A stretch of 64,000 nucleotides of DNA from Croceivirga lutea (GCF_014235875.1 NZ_JACJUK010000003.1:310001-374000), one strand, 5' to 3'; numbered from the stretch's first letter, positions 16,512 through 24,095 are shown. Numbers and translations: made by a program. Notes: generated by a model not told the origin, from the sequence alone.

Positions 16512-16572
16512 AATCTAGTAACATAAAACAAAATCTTAGGTTAAAACCCAAAGAACCTAAGGTGTGCGAAAA

Positions 16573-17217
16573 CTACAACTTAGTAAAAGCAATCTCTTCA
16601 AAAGAGTGAATTACCTTATCCGCTTGTGAATAATCCTGATTTTTAGAGTTCGGACTATCATAACCCACACAGTAAATACCTGCAGCTTTAGCGGCTATAA
16701 TTCCGTTTGTAGAATCTTCAATAACCATGCAGTTTTCTTTTTTGTGGCCCGAAGCCGCGGCAGCTTTATTAAAAATTTCAGGATGCGGTTTAGATTGTTG
16801 TAAATCGGCCCCGCTCAATTTAGCTACAAAATATTGGTCTAAATTGAATCGTTTAAACACGTTATTTATATTGGGCATTGAGGCAGAACTCGCCAAAACT
16901 AGGGTTAATCCGTTTTCATAATAGTCTTGAATACGCTCTAAAACCCCATCAATCAATTGCAAATCGGGGTCGTTAAAAAATAAATCTTTAAAATGGCTAC
17001 GCTTACGAGCAACTAGTTCTTTTGCCTCGTAGTCAAGGTTAAAATGATCAACCAAAATTTGGCAGATAGGTAAGGTGGCCATGCCGGTAAAGCTTTCATA
17101 CAATGAAGCGTCAACGGTAATTCCAAAGTCCTTAAACATTTGATGATAGGCTTTATAATGCAGCGGTTCAGAGTTAATAATTACGCCGTCCATATCAAAA
17201 AGTACTGCTTTTACCAT
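16573..17217 (-). CDS. HAD-superfamily phosphatase, beta-phosphoglucomutase-like
   Basis: A 214-residue HAD hydrolase. Motif I is LFDMDGVIINSEPLHY with nucleophile Asp8 and general acid Asp10; motif II is VLASSAS with its Ser/Thr; motif III is the Lys in SKPHPEIF; motif IV is VIEDSTNGI with two acidic residues. The helical cap between motifs I and II (about 18-85) is of the beta-phosphoglucomutase / DL-glycerol-3-phosphatase type. The substrate is a small sugar phosphate or similar, not predictable further. The ATG at 17217 is preceded by the promoter core TATTTTTG at 17233-17240. It is monocistronic, facing the repeat region. Confidence 0.9.
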   Translation of the reverse strand: MVKAVLFDMDGVIINSEPLHYKAYHQMFKDFGITVDASLYESFTGMATLPICQILVDHFNLDYEAKELVARKRSHFKDLFFNDPDLQLIDGVLERIQDYYENGLTLVLASSASMPNINNVFKRFNLDQYFVAKLSGADLQQSKPHPEIFNKAAAASGHKKENCMVIEDSTNGIIAAKAAGIYCVGYDSPNSKNQDYSQADKVIHSFEEIAFTKL

Positions 17218-17232
17218 TCTTTAAATTTTGAG

Positions 17233-17240
17233 CAAAAATA
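17233..17240 (-). promoter_or_regulatory. Promoter core (TAnnTTTG) for the HAD gene
   Basis: On the minus strand the octamer reads TATTTTTG, ending 15 bp before the ATG at 17217. It is an exact match to the Bacteroidota housekeeping sigma -7 element; the upstream TTG box is not clear. Confidence 0.5.
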
Positions 17241-17323
17241 GTAGCTTCTGGCAAGTTACCTAGTATAACCTTTATTACGAAAAAGCTTAGCGTGTCAAAG
17301 CATTAAATTCTTCAATTTCTGTT

Positions 17324-17331
17324 TAACTTTG
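17324..17331 (+). promoter_or_regulatory. Promoter core (TAnnTTTG) for the 17357 gene pair
   Basis: The octamer TAACTTTG lies 25 bp before the TTG start codon at 17357. It supports transcription of the small gene and the FAD oxidoreductase as one unit. Confidence 0.5.
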
Positions 17332-17356
17332 AATTAATTTTTAATGAACAATTAAA

Positions 17357-17638
17357 TTGATTTATCAAGGTTTGCCTGAAAAGTTAGAAAAGCAGTATCC
17401 TGAGTTAAACTTTAGGAACCACTGCTATTTACGAATTGCCTTAGATAATACCCTAAAAACTAAATGGGACACTAAACTAAAAAAGCCTGCTTACAAGTAT
17501 TTGTTGCCTCACCAACTAATTGCAGTCATTAATCTATTAAAAAGCTATCAAAAGAGTAAAGAGGTGTTAATGCAGCACAATAGGCAATCGCTTAACTATA
17601 GAAAACTATGCAAAATACAACAGAGATTACCATTTTAG
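17357..17638 (+). CDS. Conserved hypothetical protein, cotranscribed with oxidoreductase
   Basis: A 93-residue basic protein (YQGLPEKLEKQYPELNF, then NHCYLRIALDN and a C-terminal RKLCKIQQRLPF). I recall similar small proteins of unknown function in other flavobacteria, but no function. The only usable start is TTG at 17357: an ATG at 17344 is in another frame that stops at once. The promoter core at 17324-17331 sits at a suitable distance. The last 31 bp overlap the start of the FAD oxidoreductase in another frame, which suggests translational coupling and a related job. A heptad-like run of Lys/Leu may form helices. No transmembrane segment. Confidence 0.65.
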   Translation: MIYQGLPEKLEKQYPELNFRNHCYLRIALDNTLKTKWDTKLKKPAYKYLLPHQLIAVINLLKSYQKSKEVLMQHNRQSLNYRKLCKIQQRLPF

Positions 17639-18807
17639 GAGCAGGTATTAGCGGATTATTAGCTGCTAAAACGTTGGAAGAACAGGGGTTTAACACCACC
17701 ATTATTGAAGCAACCAATGAGGTGGGCGGCAGAGTTAAAACTACTATTGAAAACGATATAGCCTTTGATCATGGTTTTCAGGTAATGCTAACTGCGTACC
17801 CACAAGTTCAAAAACACCTGGATTTAGAAGCTTTGGAACTACAGTATTTTAAACCGGGGGCTTTGATTTTTAAAAACGGAAAAACAACCAGAATTGGGGA
17901 CCCTTTACGGGATTTATCGGCTTTATGGCCTACACTAATTTCTACTGTTGGAACCTTAATAGACAAATGGAAAATTTTTAAACTAACCCAAGAATTAAAA
18001 AAACAATCCATTTCCAAAATTTTTGAGGCGGAAGATACCTCAACGATAACTTTCTTAAGGAATTATGGGTTTTCAGAAGCAATCATCAGTAACTTTTTTA
18101 AACCTTTTTTTACGGGTATATTTTTAGAGGAGGAGCTCCGAACGTCCTCTAGAATGTTCAATTTTATTTTTAAAATGTTTGCAGAAGGCTACGCAGCAGT
18201 TCCTAAAAAGGGTATTGGTGCAATAGCCCAGCAACTTAAAAATGGTTTGTCTACAGCCGTTTTCAAGTATAACACAAAAGTGGTTGCAGTAGCAAATGAA
18301 ACCCTCACGCTAAGTGATGGGAGTAGCATATCTCAAAAACCGATGCTATCAACATTTCCGTTAAACGAAAATGTAAAATGGAAAAGCTGCCACAACTTTT
18401 ACTTTAGAACAGCTGCTAAAACTTTTGATACTGGAATAATTGCTTTAATTGCTGATGAAAATTCGCTGGTTAATAATATGTACTATTTGTTTACTACAGA
18501 TTATCCCGTACTATCAGTAACCGTAGTTAAAGAAACTAATCTTTCTTTGCTTGAATTGGAAAAACAAGTTCGAAAAGAGTTGCAAGAATATTGTGGTTTA
18601 GAAGTGGGTATGCTTTTAAAACATTACGAAATTACCAAGGCATTACCCGAATTGCCCACAGTTACCATGCACCCAAAAGCTACATCACAACCAGAGGGTG
18701 TTTTTAAAGCTGGTGACTATACCTTAAATGGTTCATTAAATGCCGCAATGGCCTCAGGAGAAGCAGCAGCCTATGCTGCAATTACTTACTTGAGACAAAC
18801 AACTTAA
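17608..18807 (+). CDS. FAD-dependent amine oxidase / phytoene-desaturase-like oxidoreductase
   Basis: A 399-residue flavoprotein. ILGAGISGLLAAKTLEEQG at 9-27 is the dinucleotide-binding GxGxxG fold, and NEVGGRVKTT at 37-46 is the second FAD-contact motif of the amine oxidase/protoporphyrinogen oxidase superfamily. The C-terminus FKAGDYTLNGSLNAAMASGEAAAYA carries the FAD-closing GD and SGxxAA motif. The substrate is unknown; related proteins act on carotenoid-like or amine substrates. It is shorter than typical protoporphyrinogen oxidase and lacks clear similarity outside the FAD motifs, so I do not call it HemG/HemY although heme genes lie nearby. Its stop shares a TTAA with the convergent DUF2237 gene. 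Confidence 0.85.
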   Translation: MQNTTEITILGAGISGLLAAKTLEEQGFNTTIIEATNEVGGRVKTTIENDIAFDHGFQVMLTAYPQVQKHLDLEALELQYFKPGALIFKNGKTTRIGDPLRDLSALWPTLISTVGTLIDKWKIFKLTQELKKQSISKIFEAEDTSTITFLRNYGFSEAIISNFFKPFFTGIFLEEELRTSSRMFNFIFKMFAEGYAAVPKKGIGAIAQQLKNGLSTAVFKYNTKVVAVANETLTLSDGSSISQKPMLSTFPLNENVKWKSCHNFYFRTAAKTFDTGIIALIADENSLVNNMYYLFTTDYPVLSVTVVKETNLSLLELEKQVRKELQEYCGLEVGMLLKHYEITKALPELPTVTMHPKATSQPEGVFKAGDYTLNGSLNAAMASGEAAAYAAITYLRQTT

Positions 18808-19169
18808 TCAGTTGTACGTTTGTGTGCTAACAACATTTCAAAAGAAACATATTTAAGTGCTTTTTCGTGGGTAGCTTCTAATTTAACCGGAGGTGCAACC
18901 CCAGCATTATAGGCTTCTTTCCAACGAGAAACGCATAAACACCATTGGTCACCTGGTCGTAGCCCTGGAAACTGGTAAAAAGGAATAGGGGTAATCAAAT
19001 CGTTCCCTTTTTCCAATGTAAATCGAAGAAACTCTTCCGTCATTTCAGCACAAACTACGTGTGTTCCTGTATCTATATCACCAGTTTTACAAAAACCATC
19101 TCGGTAAAATCCAGTTTTTGGTTCAAAGCAGCAGGCCACCAATGGTGTACCCAGCACATTTTTAGGCAT
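18804..19169 (-). CDS. DUF2237 family protein
   Basis: A 121-residue protein that matches the DUF2237 family along its whole length: KNVLGTPLVACC at 3-14, GFYRDGFCKTGDID around 21-34, HVVCAEMTEEFL, and PGLRPGDQWCLCVSRWKEA, with several conserved cysteines. The function of the family is not established. A 48-codon gene ends inside its first codons, so the two are probably cotranslated. The convergent oxidoreductase gene ends in the same TTAA tetranucleotide (18804-18807). The ATG at 19169 is the family start. Confidence 0.9.
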   Translation of the reverse strand: MPKNVLGTPLVACCFEPKTGFYRDGFCKTGDIDTGTHVVCAEMTEEFLRFTLEKGNDLITPIPFYQFPGLRPGDQWCLCVSRWKEAYNAGVAPPVKLEATHEKALKYVSFEMLLAHKRTTD

Positions 19170-19308
19170 TGTTTTGTTGTTGATTTTTTACTTCAGAAAT
19201 CGTTTGTTGGTTTTTTAGTGCTTCTCTAATTGATTCACTAAAGCGCACACCGTCTGCATGCATGTCTGCTAAAGGGCGTTCTGTAATAAAGTGAGATTTC
19301 TTTTTCAT
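19162..19308 (-). CDS. Small protein cotranslated with DUF2237 gene
   Basis: A 48-codon frame with ATG at 19308 and TAA at 19162-19164, reading MKKKSHFITERPLADMHADG, then VRFSESIREALKN and a Gln-rich tail. Its last 8 bp overlap the DUF2237 start (the stop and the start ATG interleave), a usual sign of coupling. The charged, helical composition looks like a real polypeptide and not a random frame. I do not recognise a family. The low coding length makes the call uncertain. Confidence 0.5.
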   Translation of the reverse strand: MKKKSHFITERPLADMHADGVRFSESIREALKNQQTISEVKNQQQNNA

Positions 19309-19404
19309 AGCATTTGATTTTTAGGCAACCGTGAACTTTTAACGGTTATTTAGTACTTCTTTTTCCTAAGGTACCAAATTTTGTTTAACTTTTGTGTAAA
19401 TTTA

Positions 19405-19767
19405 TTAAACATTATGAAATTTTAGTAACCACAAGAAGAGTATCAAGTTTAAAACAGCATAAAAAGCAGCGGGGAGTGACTTACGTACGGAGTCTTTGAT
19501 TTTAATTCGGATAGCGAGTCCCATGAACATCAAAATAGAAAGTCCTAAACTGCCCACAATAGCTAAAGGTTTATAAAACAATCCGAGTAGTAAAGCTAAA
19601 GCTCCTAATAACTGTAAGTAACCTGTTAATCTTCTATAGTTTACTAATCCGTAACGTTTAAACTCCAATTTTAAGAATGGAGCGTAAAGGCAAGAAAAGC
19701 CAAAAAACACAAAAGAAATGGCAGAAAATAATTGAATTCCGATGAGGAATGGGTTTGCTACTGACAT
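19405..19767 (-). CDS. DoxX-like membrane protein
   Basis: A 120-residue protein with four hydrophobic segments (about 8-28, 48-63, 66-85 and 97-117). It resembles the DoxX/DoxX-like family in length and pattern, with FKRYGLVNYRRLTGYLQLLGA between the first two segments and the phrase IKIKDSVRKSLPAAF before the last. The role of such small proteins is mostly unknown; some are linked to oxidative stress. A divergent paralogue starts 43 bp away. The promoter core TATTTTTG ends 6 bp before the ATG, so the transcript may have almost no leader. Confidence 0.8.
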   Translation of the reverse strand: MSVANPFLIGIQLFSAISFVFFGFSCLYAPFLKLEFKRYGLVNYRRLTGYLQLLGALALLLGLFYKPLAIVGSLGLSILMFMGLAIRIKIKDSVRKSLPAAFYAVLNLILFLWLLKFHNV

Positions 19768-19773
19768 GAATTA

Positions 19774-19781
19774 CAAAAATA
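19774..19781 (-). promoter_or_regulatory. Promoter core (TAnnTTTG), near-leaderless
   Basis: TATTTTTG on the minus strand, 6 bp before the ATG of the 19405 DoxX gene at 19767. At the usual distance the transcript would start at or within the start codon. Confidence 0.5.
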
Positions 19782-19810
19782 CGAACGTAAAATTTTAAAA
19801 TAAAGACACT

Positions 19811-20188
19811 ATGGAATATCTATTCACTGCAATCAAGATTTTTATTTTTCTAAGCATTATTAATGTTTGGTTTATTCGATTTAACAAACCCACTGTATAC
19901 AGAGGCGGTGAAGCTAATAGCATGAAAGCCGAGTTTAAAAATTACGGCCTATCAGAAACTATAATGTATATAGTTGGCGGATTAAAAGTATTAAGTGCTC
20001 TTGGTATGGTGCTTTCTATATGGGTTCCTCAACTATTATTACCGGCGGCAATTGTAATGGCCATACTAATGGGTGGAGCTATTAGCATGCATTTAAAAAT
20101 TAAAGACCCCTTTAAAAAAGCTTTTCCAGCTTTTTCATTTTTGTTTTTGTCATTGTTACTCATCTTAAATTATACCGGCATTTTATAA
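19811..20188 (+). CDS. DoxX-like membrane protein, paralogue of the divergent gene
   Basis: A 125-residue protein with four hydrophobic segments (about 6-22, 48-66, 70-88 and 103-121). FKNYGLSETIMYIVGGLKVL and LKIKDPFKKAFPAF align with the same positions of the divergent protein at 19405 (FKRYGL, IKIKDSVRKSLPA), so the two are diverged paralogues. A charged loop RFNKPTVYRGGEAN at 23-36 is unique to this one. It lies in the inner membrane. It may be cotranscribed with the DUF427 gene 28 bp downstream. Confidence 0.8.
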   Translation: MEYLFTAIKIFIFLSIINVWFIRFNKPTVYRGGEANSMKAEFKNYGLSETIMYIVGGLKVLSALGMVLSIWVPQLLLPAAIVMAILMGGAISMHLKIKDPFKKAFPAFSFLFLSLLLILNYTGIL

Positions 20189-20216
20189 TCCTTATAGCTG
20201 AATTAAACCTATAACC

Positions 20217-20774
20217 ATGATGAAAAAAACCATCCCAAACTGGCTACAAAAAGCAAGAACACACTGGCAATTTAAAGGCGAACAACGACCAGATTTTGCC
20301 GAAACTCCAAATGAAGGTCAGCGCTCTGTATGGGATTTTCCCAGACCGCCAGTTCTAGAGAAAACCACAAAACTTATTAAAGTAAAATACAAAGGTGAGC
20401 TTATTGCTGGTAGTGCAGAGGCCATGATGCTTTTAGAAACGGCCCACCCTCCTACCTATTACATTCCGCCGCAACATGTAAAGCAGGATATTTTGGTGAA
20501 AATACCTGGTAAGTCCTCATTTTGCGAATGGAAAGGTGCTGCCACCTATTGGGCATTAAAAGACAAGCCACAACTCATGGTTGGGTGGTCATATGAAAAA
20601 CCGTATCAAGAGTTTTCAGAATTAACTGCGTATTATAGTTTTTATCCTGATGCATTGGATTGTTATGTTGATGATGAAAAAGCTCGAAGACAACCTGGCT
20701 GTTTCTATGCTGGATGGATTACAGATGAGTTTGTTGGCCCGTTTAAAGGAGAGCCTAAAACTGGTCATTGGTAA
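20217..20774 (+). CDS. DUF427 family protein
   Basis: A 185-residue protein. The core (about 55-165) is DUF427: VKYKGELIAGSAEAMMLLET, HPPTYYIPPQHV, CEWKGAATYW and YYSFYPDALDCYVD in the expected order. The N-terminal 50 residues (PNWLQKARTHWQFKGEQRP) are an extension with two WxxxG-like aromatic positions seen in some family members. The function is unknown; the fold is a small beta barrel. Cytoplasmic. It follows the DoxX gene by 28 bp. The ATG at 20217 follows another ATG-rich stretch (CCATGATGAAA); either ATG at 20217 or 20220 fits. Confidence 0.85.
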   Translation: MMKKTIPNWLQKARTHWQFKGEQRPDFAETPNEGQRSVWDFPRPPVLEKTTKLIKVKYKGELIAGSAEAMMLLETAHPPTYYIPPQHVKQDILVKIPGKSSFCEWKGAATYWALKDKPQLMVGWSYEKPYQEFSELTAYYSFYPDALDCYVDDEKARRQPGCFYAGWITDEFVGPFKGEPKTGHW

Positions 20775-20880
20775 ACAGTTACGTAGTGGTGTAACAATTC
20801 TTCACAAATTCACACTAACCTAAAGTGAAGCTTCTAGTTTTTTGTTAGCTTTAGCATTACAACTTGTAAACACTACATAA

Positions 20881-22020
20881 ATGGACATATTCGGAAAAAT
20901 TAAAGAAAAGCTTAGCAATGAGTTTATAGACATTGTTGAGTGGCTAGATTATACAGATGACACCATTGCACATCGTTTTGAACGCTACCAAAACGAGATA
21001 AAAAATGGAGCAAAACTTATTGTTAGAGAAGGACAAACCGCCGTTTTTGTTAATGAAGGTCAACTAGCGGACGTATTTACACCTGGTACTTACGACCTTA
21101 CTACGCAAAATTTACCTATTCTTTCTACACTTAAAGGATGGAAATACGGGTTTAACTCCCCTTTTAAAGCAGAAGTGTATTTTGTAAATACCCATTTATT
21201 TACCGATGAAAAATGGGGCACTAAAAACCCAATTACCTTAAGTGATGACCGTTTTGGTTTAGTAGAAATTCGTGCTTTTGGTACGTATGCATTTAGAATT
21301 TCGGATGCCGGAAAGTTTATCGTTGATATCGTAGGTACAGATAACAACTTTACCAACTTTGAAATCAATGAACATTTAAAAAGTCTAATTGCCACCCGTT
21401 TTACAGATACCGTTGGCGAAGCCAATTTACCAATTGAATTGTATGCTGCAAATACTTCTGAATTATCAGATACCTGTAGAGAGGTTATGGCACCAGAATT
21501 TGAAAGTGTTGGTATTGCTTTAGAGAAATTCTATATCGAGAATGTAAGCATGCCAGAAGATTTAAAGAAAGAAATCTTCGAATACAGTCGTTTAGACAAG
21601 TTAGACATGCAAAAACTAGCCCAATTTAAAGCGGCTAAAGCCATGGAATTAGCTGCAAAAAATGAAGGCGGAACTGCAGGTGCTGGTATGGGCATGGGTA
21701 TGGGCTTTGTATTAGCGCAACAAATGGGCGGTATGATGGGCGGCTCCCCAATGGGGCAACAGCAGTCTTTTCCGCAAGCAGGTAGTGCTGCAGCACCTCC
21801 ACCAATGCCAGTTGCCGTACAGTATTTCTATGCAGTAAATGGAACACAACAAGGTCCGGTTTCTTTTGATCAATTAAAAGCACTATTTGCCAACCGTACC
21901 ATTAATAGAGATAGTTTGGTGTGGAAACAAGGCATGGCCAATTGGACAGCTCTACAAGAAGTTGAAGAATTAAAGTCGTTTTTAGGCGGTAATACTCCAC
22001 CCCCATTACCTAACGCCTAA
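20881..22020 (+). CDS. SPFH-domain protein with C-terminal GYF-like domain
   Basis: A 379-residue protein. Residues 25-240 form an SPFH/Band-7 domain of the YdjI / virion-core-like type (IVREGQTAVFVNEGQLADVF, later EIRAFGTYAFRISDA). A Gly/Met-rich low-complexity linker with Pro and Gln runs from about 259 to 305. Residues 313-372 (YFYAVNGTQQGPVSFDQL, then VWKQGMANWTAL) form a GYF_2-type domain that binds proline-rich peptides. The last residues NTPPPLPNA contain a proline-rich tail that could itself be a ligand. These proteins form membrane-associated oligomers, often paired with a zinc-ribbon protein, as here (next gene after 92 bp). Confidence 0.85.
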   Translation: MDIFGKIKEKLSNEFIDIVEWLDYTDDTIAHRFERYQNEIKNGAKLIVREGQTAVFVNEGQLADVFTPGTYDLTTQNLPILSTLKGWKYGFNSPFKAEVYFVNTHLFTDEKWGTKNPITLSDDRFGLVEIRAFGTYAFRISDAGKFIVDIVGTDNNFTNFEINEHLKSLIATRFTDTVGEANLPIELYAANTSELSDTCREVMAPEFESVGIALEKFYIENVSMPEDLKKEIFEYSRLDKLDMQKLAQFKAAKAMELAAKNEGGTAGAGMGMGMGFVLAQQMGGMMGGSPMGQQQSFPQAGSAAAPPPMPVAVQYFYAVNGTQQGPVSFDQLKALFANRTINRDSLVWKQGMANWTALQEVEELKSFLGGNTPPPLPNA

Positions 22021-22085
22021 TTAATCTGGTTTTGTCTACCCTGTAAGGCTGTTCTCAAAGCTGTATCAGGGGAATTAAAGCAAAA

Positions 22086-22109
22086 GATTTCCGCTTACGC
22101 GGGAATGAC
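22086..22109. repeat. REP-like hairpin before the zinc-ribbon gene
   Basis: GATTTCCGC-TTAC-GCGGGAATGAC, the same type as the hairpins at 208-231 and 14932-14956, with the trailing TGAC. It ends 3 bp before the ATG at 22113, so in RNA it would fold directly in front of the start codon. Confidence 0.7.
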
Positions 22110-22112
22110 CAC

Positions 22113-23201
22113 ATGGAAGAAAACACCGTAAAAAATACCGAGCTCAAAAAACCCTGCATTAATTGCGGGGCAGAAATGAAATATCAACCCGGAACTACAA
22201 ATATTTCATGTGAATATTGCGGGCATCAAGAGACTATTATTAATGAAAATGGGTTTGAAGAATTAGAATTATACCCCTATTTAAATGCCATGGGGGCGCA
22301 GCGGCACAGTGAGGAAATTTCAATGCTCCAGTGCAAAAATTGTGGAGCCACTCAGCATATAGAAGAAAACTACAAGTCGTTACACTGTGTGTATTGCAGT
22401 ATGCCTCTGGTTTTAGAAGACCAGTATAAAGAAGAATGGATTTTACCTGGAGCGGTACTCCCTTTTCAAATAGATAAAAAGAAAAGTTACCAGATTTTTC
22501 AACGCTGGGTAAAGCGCTTATGGTTTGCGCCCAACAACCTCAAAAAAGCAGCTTTAGACCCACAGTTTACCAAAGGGCTTTATTTACCCTATTGGACGTT
22601 TGATGCTCAACTTTATGCGCAATACACCGGGCAGCGAGGCGAATATTATTATGAGACAAAAAGGGTACGTAACGCCAATGGTAAGATGGTAAGTAAGCGT
22701 GTTCGTAAAACCCGATGGTACCCCGCATCTGGCCAAGTATCTGGCTTTGTAGATGACACTTTAGTGGAAGCTTCAAAACAGCGAAAAGGTCGTGTGCCCT
22801 CTAAAATAGCACGTTGGAATTTAAAATTATTACAACCCTTTAATTCTAGTTTTTTAAGAGGTTTCGTTACTGAGAAATACACCATTCCGTTACGTCAAGG
22901 TCATTTATCAGCAAAGGGAGAAGCCGATCGAATTGCAAAGCGATGGTGCAGACAAGATATTGGCGGAGATACGCAACGGGTGAGCAGCATGCAGGTAAAA
23001 TTATCAGAGGAGACCTTTAAACATATTTTGTTGCCTGTTTACGTAAGTGCATACAGGTACAATGGAAAAGAATACAATTTCTTTGTCAATGGTGAAAACG
23101 GAACCATTTCTGGAACACGACCCTACAGTGCTTGGAAAATATTTTTTACCATACTAGCAGTACTTATTGTTATTGGTTTACTGGTCTTTTTTAACAAGTA
23201 A
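22113..23201 (+). CDS. Zinc-ribbon membrane-anchored protein
   Basis: A 362-residue protein with two Cys4 zinc ribbons near the N-terminus: CINCGAEM...CEYCG (residues about 15-38) and CKNCGATQ...CVYC (about 73-96). The middle part contains blocks such as LPYWTFDAQLYAQYTGQRG that are typical of a conserved family often annotated as primosomal protein N'-like or TFIIB-type zinc ribbon protein, but it has no helicase domain, so that name is misleading. A single transmembrane segment sits at the C-terminus (about 340-358, FFTILAVLIVIGLLVFF). It is the partner of the upstream SPFH gene; the role is unknown. A hairpin abuts the start codon. Confidence 0.8.
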   Translation: MEENTVKNTELKKPCINCGAEMKYQPGTTNISCEYCGHQETIINENGFEELELYPYLNAMGAQRHSEEISMLQCKNCGATQHIEENYKSLHCVYCSMPLVLEDQYKEEWILPGAVLPFQIDKKKSYQIFQRWVKRLWFAPNNLKKAALDPQFTKGLYLPYWTFDAQLYAQYTGQRGEYYYETKRVRNANGKMVSKRVRKTRWYPASGQVSGFVDDTLVEASKQRKGRVPSKIARWNLKLLQPFNSSFLRGFVTEKYTIPLRQGHLSAKGEADRIAKRWCRQDIGGDTQRVSSMQVKLSEETFKHILLPVYVSAYRYNGKEYNFFVNGENGTISGTRPYSAWKIFFTILAVLIVIGLLVFFNK

Positions 23202-23257
23202 CCCAACTAATTGGTGTGGTTTTCTTTATTTTTAAAGGATTCTATACCAAACCTCCC

Positions 23258-23704
23258 ATGAAAAAATTAGTTGTGATTAGTCTGCTTTTGGTGTTTGCCT
23301 TTCCTAGTAATGCTCAGGATACTGCTTATGAAAAAGATAGAAACGCCATTCTTAAAATTTTAAAAGCCCAAGAAGATGCATGGAACAACTATGACATTGA
23401 AACCTTTATGGAAGGTTATTGGAAATCTGACGAACTTACTTTTTATGGAAGTGGCGGAGTAATTAAAGGTTGGCAGGCAACTCTTGAAAGATACCGAAAG
23501 AGCTATCCTTCAAAAGAACATTTTGGCACCTTAAAATTTAAATTCAATGAGATTGCGCCAATTGCTGAAGAAAGCTACTATGTAATGGGAGAATACCATT
23601 TAACCCGAAGCGTGGGCGATACTAACGGTATTTTTATGCTTGTTTTAAAGCAAATTAACGGTGAATGGAAAGTAATTGCTGATACCTCAGCAAAAATTAA
23701 TTGA
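23258..23704 (+). CDS. Secreted NTF2-like (DUF4440/SnoaL-type) protein
   Basis: A 148-residue protein when started at the ATG at 23258, which gives a clean signal peptide (KKLVVISLLLVFAFPSNAQ). The longest frame starts at 23216 but would place 14 extra residues before it. The mature part has the NTF2 cone pattern: ILKAQEDAWNNYDIETFMEGYW, FYGSGG, then beta strands ending VLKQINGEWKVIADTSA. This fold supports many small-molecule binding or ketosteroid-isomerase-like roles; the ligand is unknown. Followed after 4 bp by a DUF2306 gene. Confidence 0.8.
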   Translation: MKKLVVISLLLVFAFPSNAQDTAYEKDRNAILKILKAQEDAWNNYDIETFMEGYWKSDELTFYGSGGVIKGWQATLERYRKSYPSKEHFGTLKFKFNEIAPIAEESYYVMGEYHLTRSVGDTNGIFMLVLKQINGEWKVIADTSAKIN

Positions 23705-23708
23705 AGCA

Positions 23709-24095
23709 ATGAACTACGACACCCTTATGTATCTACATTTAGTAACTGTGGTTCCTTGTATTTTTTTAGGGGCTTATGGTCTGTTTGGTAAAAAAGGAAC
23801 AGCTATCCATAGAACTTTAGGAAAAGTTTACATGGTACTCATGCTATTTACCGCGATAATTAGCCTGTTTATGCCCGCAAGAGTTGGTAGTCAGTTTTTA
23901 CATCACTTTGGATGGATTCACCTTTTTAGCTTTTTAACTATTTGGACTGTACCTACAGCCTATACCGCTATTAAAAAAGGAAAAATTAAATCACATCAAC
24001 GAAAAATGGTGTTGCTCTACATAGGAGCAATTGGCATAGCCGGTGGATTTACTCTAGCTCCAGGCCGCTATTTGCATGAGTTGTTTTTTGGTTAA
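23709..24095 (+). CDS. DUF2306-like integral membrane protein
   Basis: A 128-residue protein from the ATG at 23709 (the longer frame to 23676 would overlap the preceding gene). Four hydrophobic segments at about 6-24, 38-55, 65-85 and 101-118, with KKGTAIHRTLGKVYM, HHFGWIH and KSHQRKMVLLY in the loops, match the DUF2306/HrtA-like pattern of small membrane proteins with histidines that could coordinate heme or metal. The function is unknown. Its stop shares TTAA (24092-24095) with the convergent lactonase gene. Confidence 0.7.
   Translation: MNYDTLMYLHLVTVVPCIFLGAYGLFGKKGTAIHRTLGKVYMVLMLFTAIISLFMPARVGSQFLHHFGWIHLFSFLTIWTVPTAYTAIKKGKIKSHQRKMVLLYIGAIGIAGGFTLAPGRYLHELFFG

Larger units (their letters stand above)
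14494..16572. repeat. Repeat-dense intergenic region, about 2 kb
   Basis: No real gene is visible in these 2.1 kb. The region is a mosaic of at least five repeat units, each present two to four times here and some also at 29-231. They are: hairpins with TTCCTGC/GCAGGAA arms (14932-14956, 15359-15380); the GTCATTTCGA 89-bp element (14568-14656 and partial copies); a unit starting at ACTCCTTCC and ending GTGTATCCGAT (14661-14726, 15759-15827, related at 15247-15341 and 16307-16366); a roughly 200-bp unit (listed separately); and a roughly 160-bp unit starting ATTCCTGCTGGAAAG (15082-15243 and 16083-16244). The order of units is partly conserved, so larger blocks seem to have been duplicated. Confidence 0.85.

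Noticed and set aside
17608-18807. Calling the FAD oxidoreductase a protoporphyrinogen oxidase (HemG/HemY) because heme genes are in the window
   Set aside because: Only the general FAD motifs are shared; it is short, far from the hem cluster and linked to a gene of unknown function.
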